A stretch of 64,000 bases of DNA from Styela clava (taxonomy: Eukaryota; Chordata; Ascidiacea; Stolidobranchia; Styelidae): the NCBI RefSeq assembly GCF_964204865.1, contig NC_135252.1, forward strand, positions 6,407,383 through 6,471,382, in the 5' to 3' direction. Positions 61,458 through 64,000 of this stretch are shown here, piece after piece. Within the stretch, counting starts at the first letter, position 1. Each line of letters opens with the position of its first letter. The notes under the pieces were generated by a model that was not told the origin of the DNA, ran no database searches, and saw nothing but the letters and a program-made list of their open reading frames with translations. The translations under genes were made by a program, and so were the position numbers.

Positions 61458-64000
61458 TTGTTGTTGTTGTTAAATAAATTATTCAATGAGAGTCTGAGCT
61501 ACAAATATGCATGCACAAATAGGCTATTAAAGATTCAAGCACTCACTGTAGCTGCTTGGTATCTTGTTATATATTTCCATTTTATTCTTTTTGTATATTT
61601 TATACAGCACCATATCATTTTCATAGTTTGATTTCAATTTAATTTTGAATACGGAATATTGCCGCATTATATTTTCTTCAAAAGCATGCTCAAAATTGCA
61701 ATTTTTGTGAAAAGGTTACGCTGCCAGGATCGGTGTGGTCCGATTGCCGATAATCTACAAAGACGATGTCGATGGCCACCTTTCGAAAATAGTCATGAAC
61801 TTCTATTTGCGAAATTTTTGTTCTAGATTTTAGAACTTTTATTATAACCATATATATGTGTGAGTTTTTTTCGAGGGCCATTGCAATTTCAATTTAAAAT
61901 GTAAAAAAAAATGCTCAGTGTTATAGAATTTCACTATGCTAAAAGTTGACTCGTTTTATTATTGAAAGACCGCATAAATTAAAAAAAAACTGCCTAAAAA
62001 CCCTTCAACCGCTGTAATATTAAATTATTGCTTATTATAGTTCCGTTGACAAATAATGTTCTCAAATCGAATGACATCTTGTGAGGTACCGGATGGACCT
62101 TAGTAATTATTCAGTCAGTCAGCAATGTAAAATGCAAATATTCTTGACTGAGAAGTCAGTGTTGAATTTCTTGGTATTTATCTGGTTGCAATGGTACATG
62201 ACATATCTAGTATTTATCTGTTTTTATGTTCTATAATGTCGCACGAATAAAAGATATATTTTGCATCTTTGTCATTACTATTTTTCGTCTCGATACGCCG
62301 AGATTTGACAGAAAAATTTGTCCCGTGGACAAGCCTGGGGATCATATAGCTGGGTTGCCATGTTGCCAGTTTAGTCATGTTTCATTGACTGCTATCAAAT
62401 CCGAGTGAATTGTCACTGAGGCCAAACAAGCTTCAAGTTTGGAACAGCTTGGATTGACTAAGAAACGCAAATTGATACACCTTGTGATAAGTGGGTTCAC
62501 CTAATCCTTGCATAGAATATCTGATTTAACAGCAGAAAGGTAGTGACAATCTGACATATATACTAATTTTCGTGGAATCGCTCATTTCATCATTATCCAT
62601 ATTTGGTGATGATGCCTTAAGAAGGAGGGTTTATTCAGGCATAGGTTATTGACTTCTGCATTAGATAAAGAATTGAATGGGAAGCTGTTCTGTAAGCAAA
62701 GTCTACAGTACCAAGGAACATCATTTGGTTCATTACTCATCTTACGAAACTATTGTAACCTTCAAGCCGCAGCATTTTAAATAAATATTGTCAAACTGTA
62801 CGTTTGTTTACACAAAGTGCAGTACGTTGGTATAACGTCTGTATCGAGATATAGTTGCAGCTTGCAGGTGATAACACCGCCCCGACCATTGCAATAAATC
62901 ATATTCTAAAAAACGAGTCTTTATTTATGTGAGTGAAACATTCAAAAATCTTTTCAAAACTTCTCTCCATTAAAGATGATGTTTGCAATCCTCCGATTTA
63001 CAGTCTTCAGATTGCATGTAAACTCTGTGAAGTACAAGGCTATATATAACCTACGTGTCACAGAATATAAGTGTGAATCTTCTCATACCCCACATTCACC
63101 AGCAGACAATGGGTAGAGATTAGAAAATATGTTCGGCAAACTTTAGTAAAGTGGTATTCTAATCTTCAATTTTCTTGAACGCTGATGCTGTAATTATGAA
63201 AGTCGAAGCTTGCCACGTAATGGAAGAAGATATTGGATATCACAACAATATATTCGAGTAATGCGAACAATGTGTACACTGTAAATTAATAAAAAATAAT
63301 AATGATCAGCAATCTAAGAAATTTGAGCACCAATGCTAAAAACATAATATACAATAAATCAAAGTTATAGTTATTTTATTTACATTTTATATATATACGT
63401 TTGGGAATATGAAACCTCCATATTTCATCTACTGGTGTGGAGATTTCCAGGCTTGTCCATGGGACATATTTTCCTGTCCCATTCCCATCCCATCGCAATT
63501 ATGCCTGCCCCATCCCATCTCATGGGCTTCCCATTAAAATAAAATTCATTAAAAATTGTTAAATTTAGGTTTAGCGTACGAAGAGACATGCAAAACAACA
63601 AAATTTACGGAGCTATGCTCAGATATATGGACACAAAGTCCCTAACAAATTTTTTCACCATTATTTCCTCGAAAATCATACGGTTTCTGTGTCGCATGGG
63701 AAATATGCTGTCCCATCCCACCTCACGGGACGTATCTCATGGAAATTCTATTCCCATGAACAAGCTCGGAGATTTCATGACAGTCATGACTTCAGAGAGT
63801 AGAGCTGTGTGATCGGGAAAAATTTATAACCGATCTCGGGTTGGAGAGAATTTGACTCTGACTCTCGACTAAGAGTTTTAACAACTCTGGCGTGGAACCC
63901 ATGAGAAAATCAAATTTTGATAAGAAGTTTGGCATATTTAATGCTTCTATAGACTGCTAGAAAGTTCAATCTGTCTTTTTTCCCCTGGCACCACAGCCCT
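61458..64000. other. Intergenic region at the right edge
   Basis: AT-rich. It contains an AATAAA near 61475 and a repeat with imperfect inverted ends near 63440-63777. No gene is recognised. Confidence 0.45.
63440..63777. mobile_element. MITE-like repeat with imperfect inverted ends
   Basis: GGAGATTTCCAGGCTTGTCC at the left and the inverted right end (GAAATCTCCGAGCTTGTTC) agree at most positions. The interior has several CCCATCCCA runs. A related piece, CCGTGGACAAGCCTGGGGAT, lies near 62323. Confidence 0.4.

Overview
This is a 64 kb stretch of an animal nuclear genome. It is AT-rich, with spliced genes (GT-AG introns) and many short transposon relics. The gene content points to an invertebrate chordate, most likely a tunicate (ascidian). 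The evidence is a TYR-type tyrosinase with a cytoplasmic melanosomal-type dileucine tail, a homologue of the chordate sperm protein C7orf31/SPMIP4, and a TAO kinase. The species cannot be fixed from the sequence alone. Exon models below were built by hand from splice sites, reading phase and remembered family sequences; no search was run.

Layout. 1-14 kb (+): the 3' part of a TAO-kinase gene; the kinase domain lies upstream of the window. It has two alternative 3' ends. One is a long terminal exon (to 6888) that adds an acidic/basic tail and four hydrophobic segments. The other is a spliced path through five more exons to 14039. 17.2 kb: a fragment with hammerhead-ribozyme-like cores, probably from a Penelope-like retroelement. 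18.4-20.9 kb (+): a two-exon tyrosinase. 22.9-23.6 kb (-): a 53-residue secreted cysteine-rich peptide. 25.9-27.6 kb (-): a tyrosinase paralogue that keeps the Cys-rich N-terminus, membrane segment and sorting tail but has no copper-binding catalytic domain. It faces the tyrosinase tail to tail. 31.5-41.6 kb (+): a 16-exon SPMIP4 homologue of 854 residues. 45.5-46.7 kb (+): a small secreted protein of four exons with an IL-17-like C-terminal pattern. 51.4-53.9 kb (-) and 57.3-61.0 kb (+): two divergently oriented genes for short single-pass membrane coiled-coil proteins, probably old duplicates.

Between and inside the genes are several hAT-type elements, five with recognisable 8-bp target duplications, a second TIR-bearing MITE family, a foldback element, a tRNA-derived SINE-like repeat and an identical 168-bp tandem duplication.

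The most interesting points are three. The TAO kinase membrane isoform branches at the same codon as vertebrate TAOK2-alpha. The catalytic-domain-less tyrosinase paralogue keeps its sorting tail. Several small secreted or membrane genes are broken into exons too short for ordinary ORF calling.
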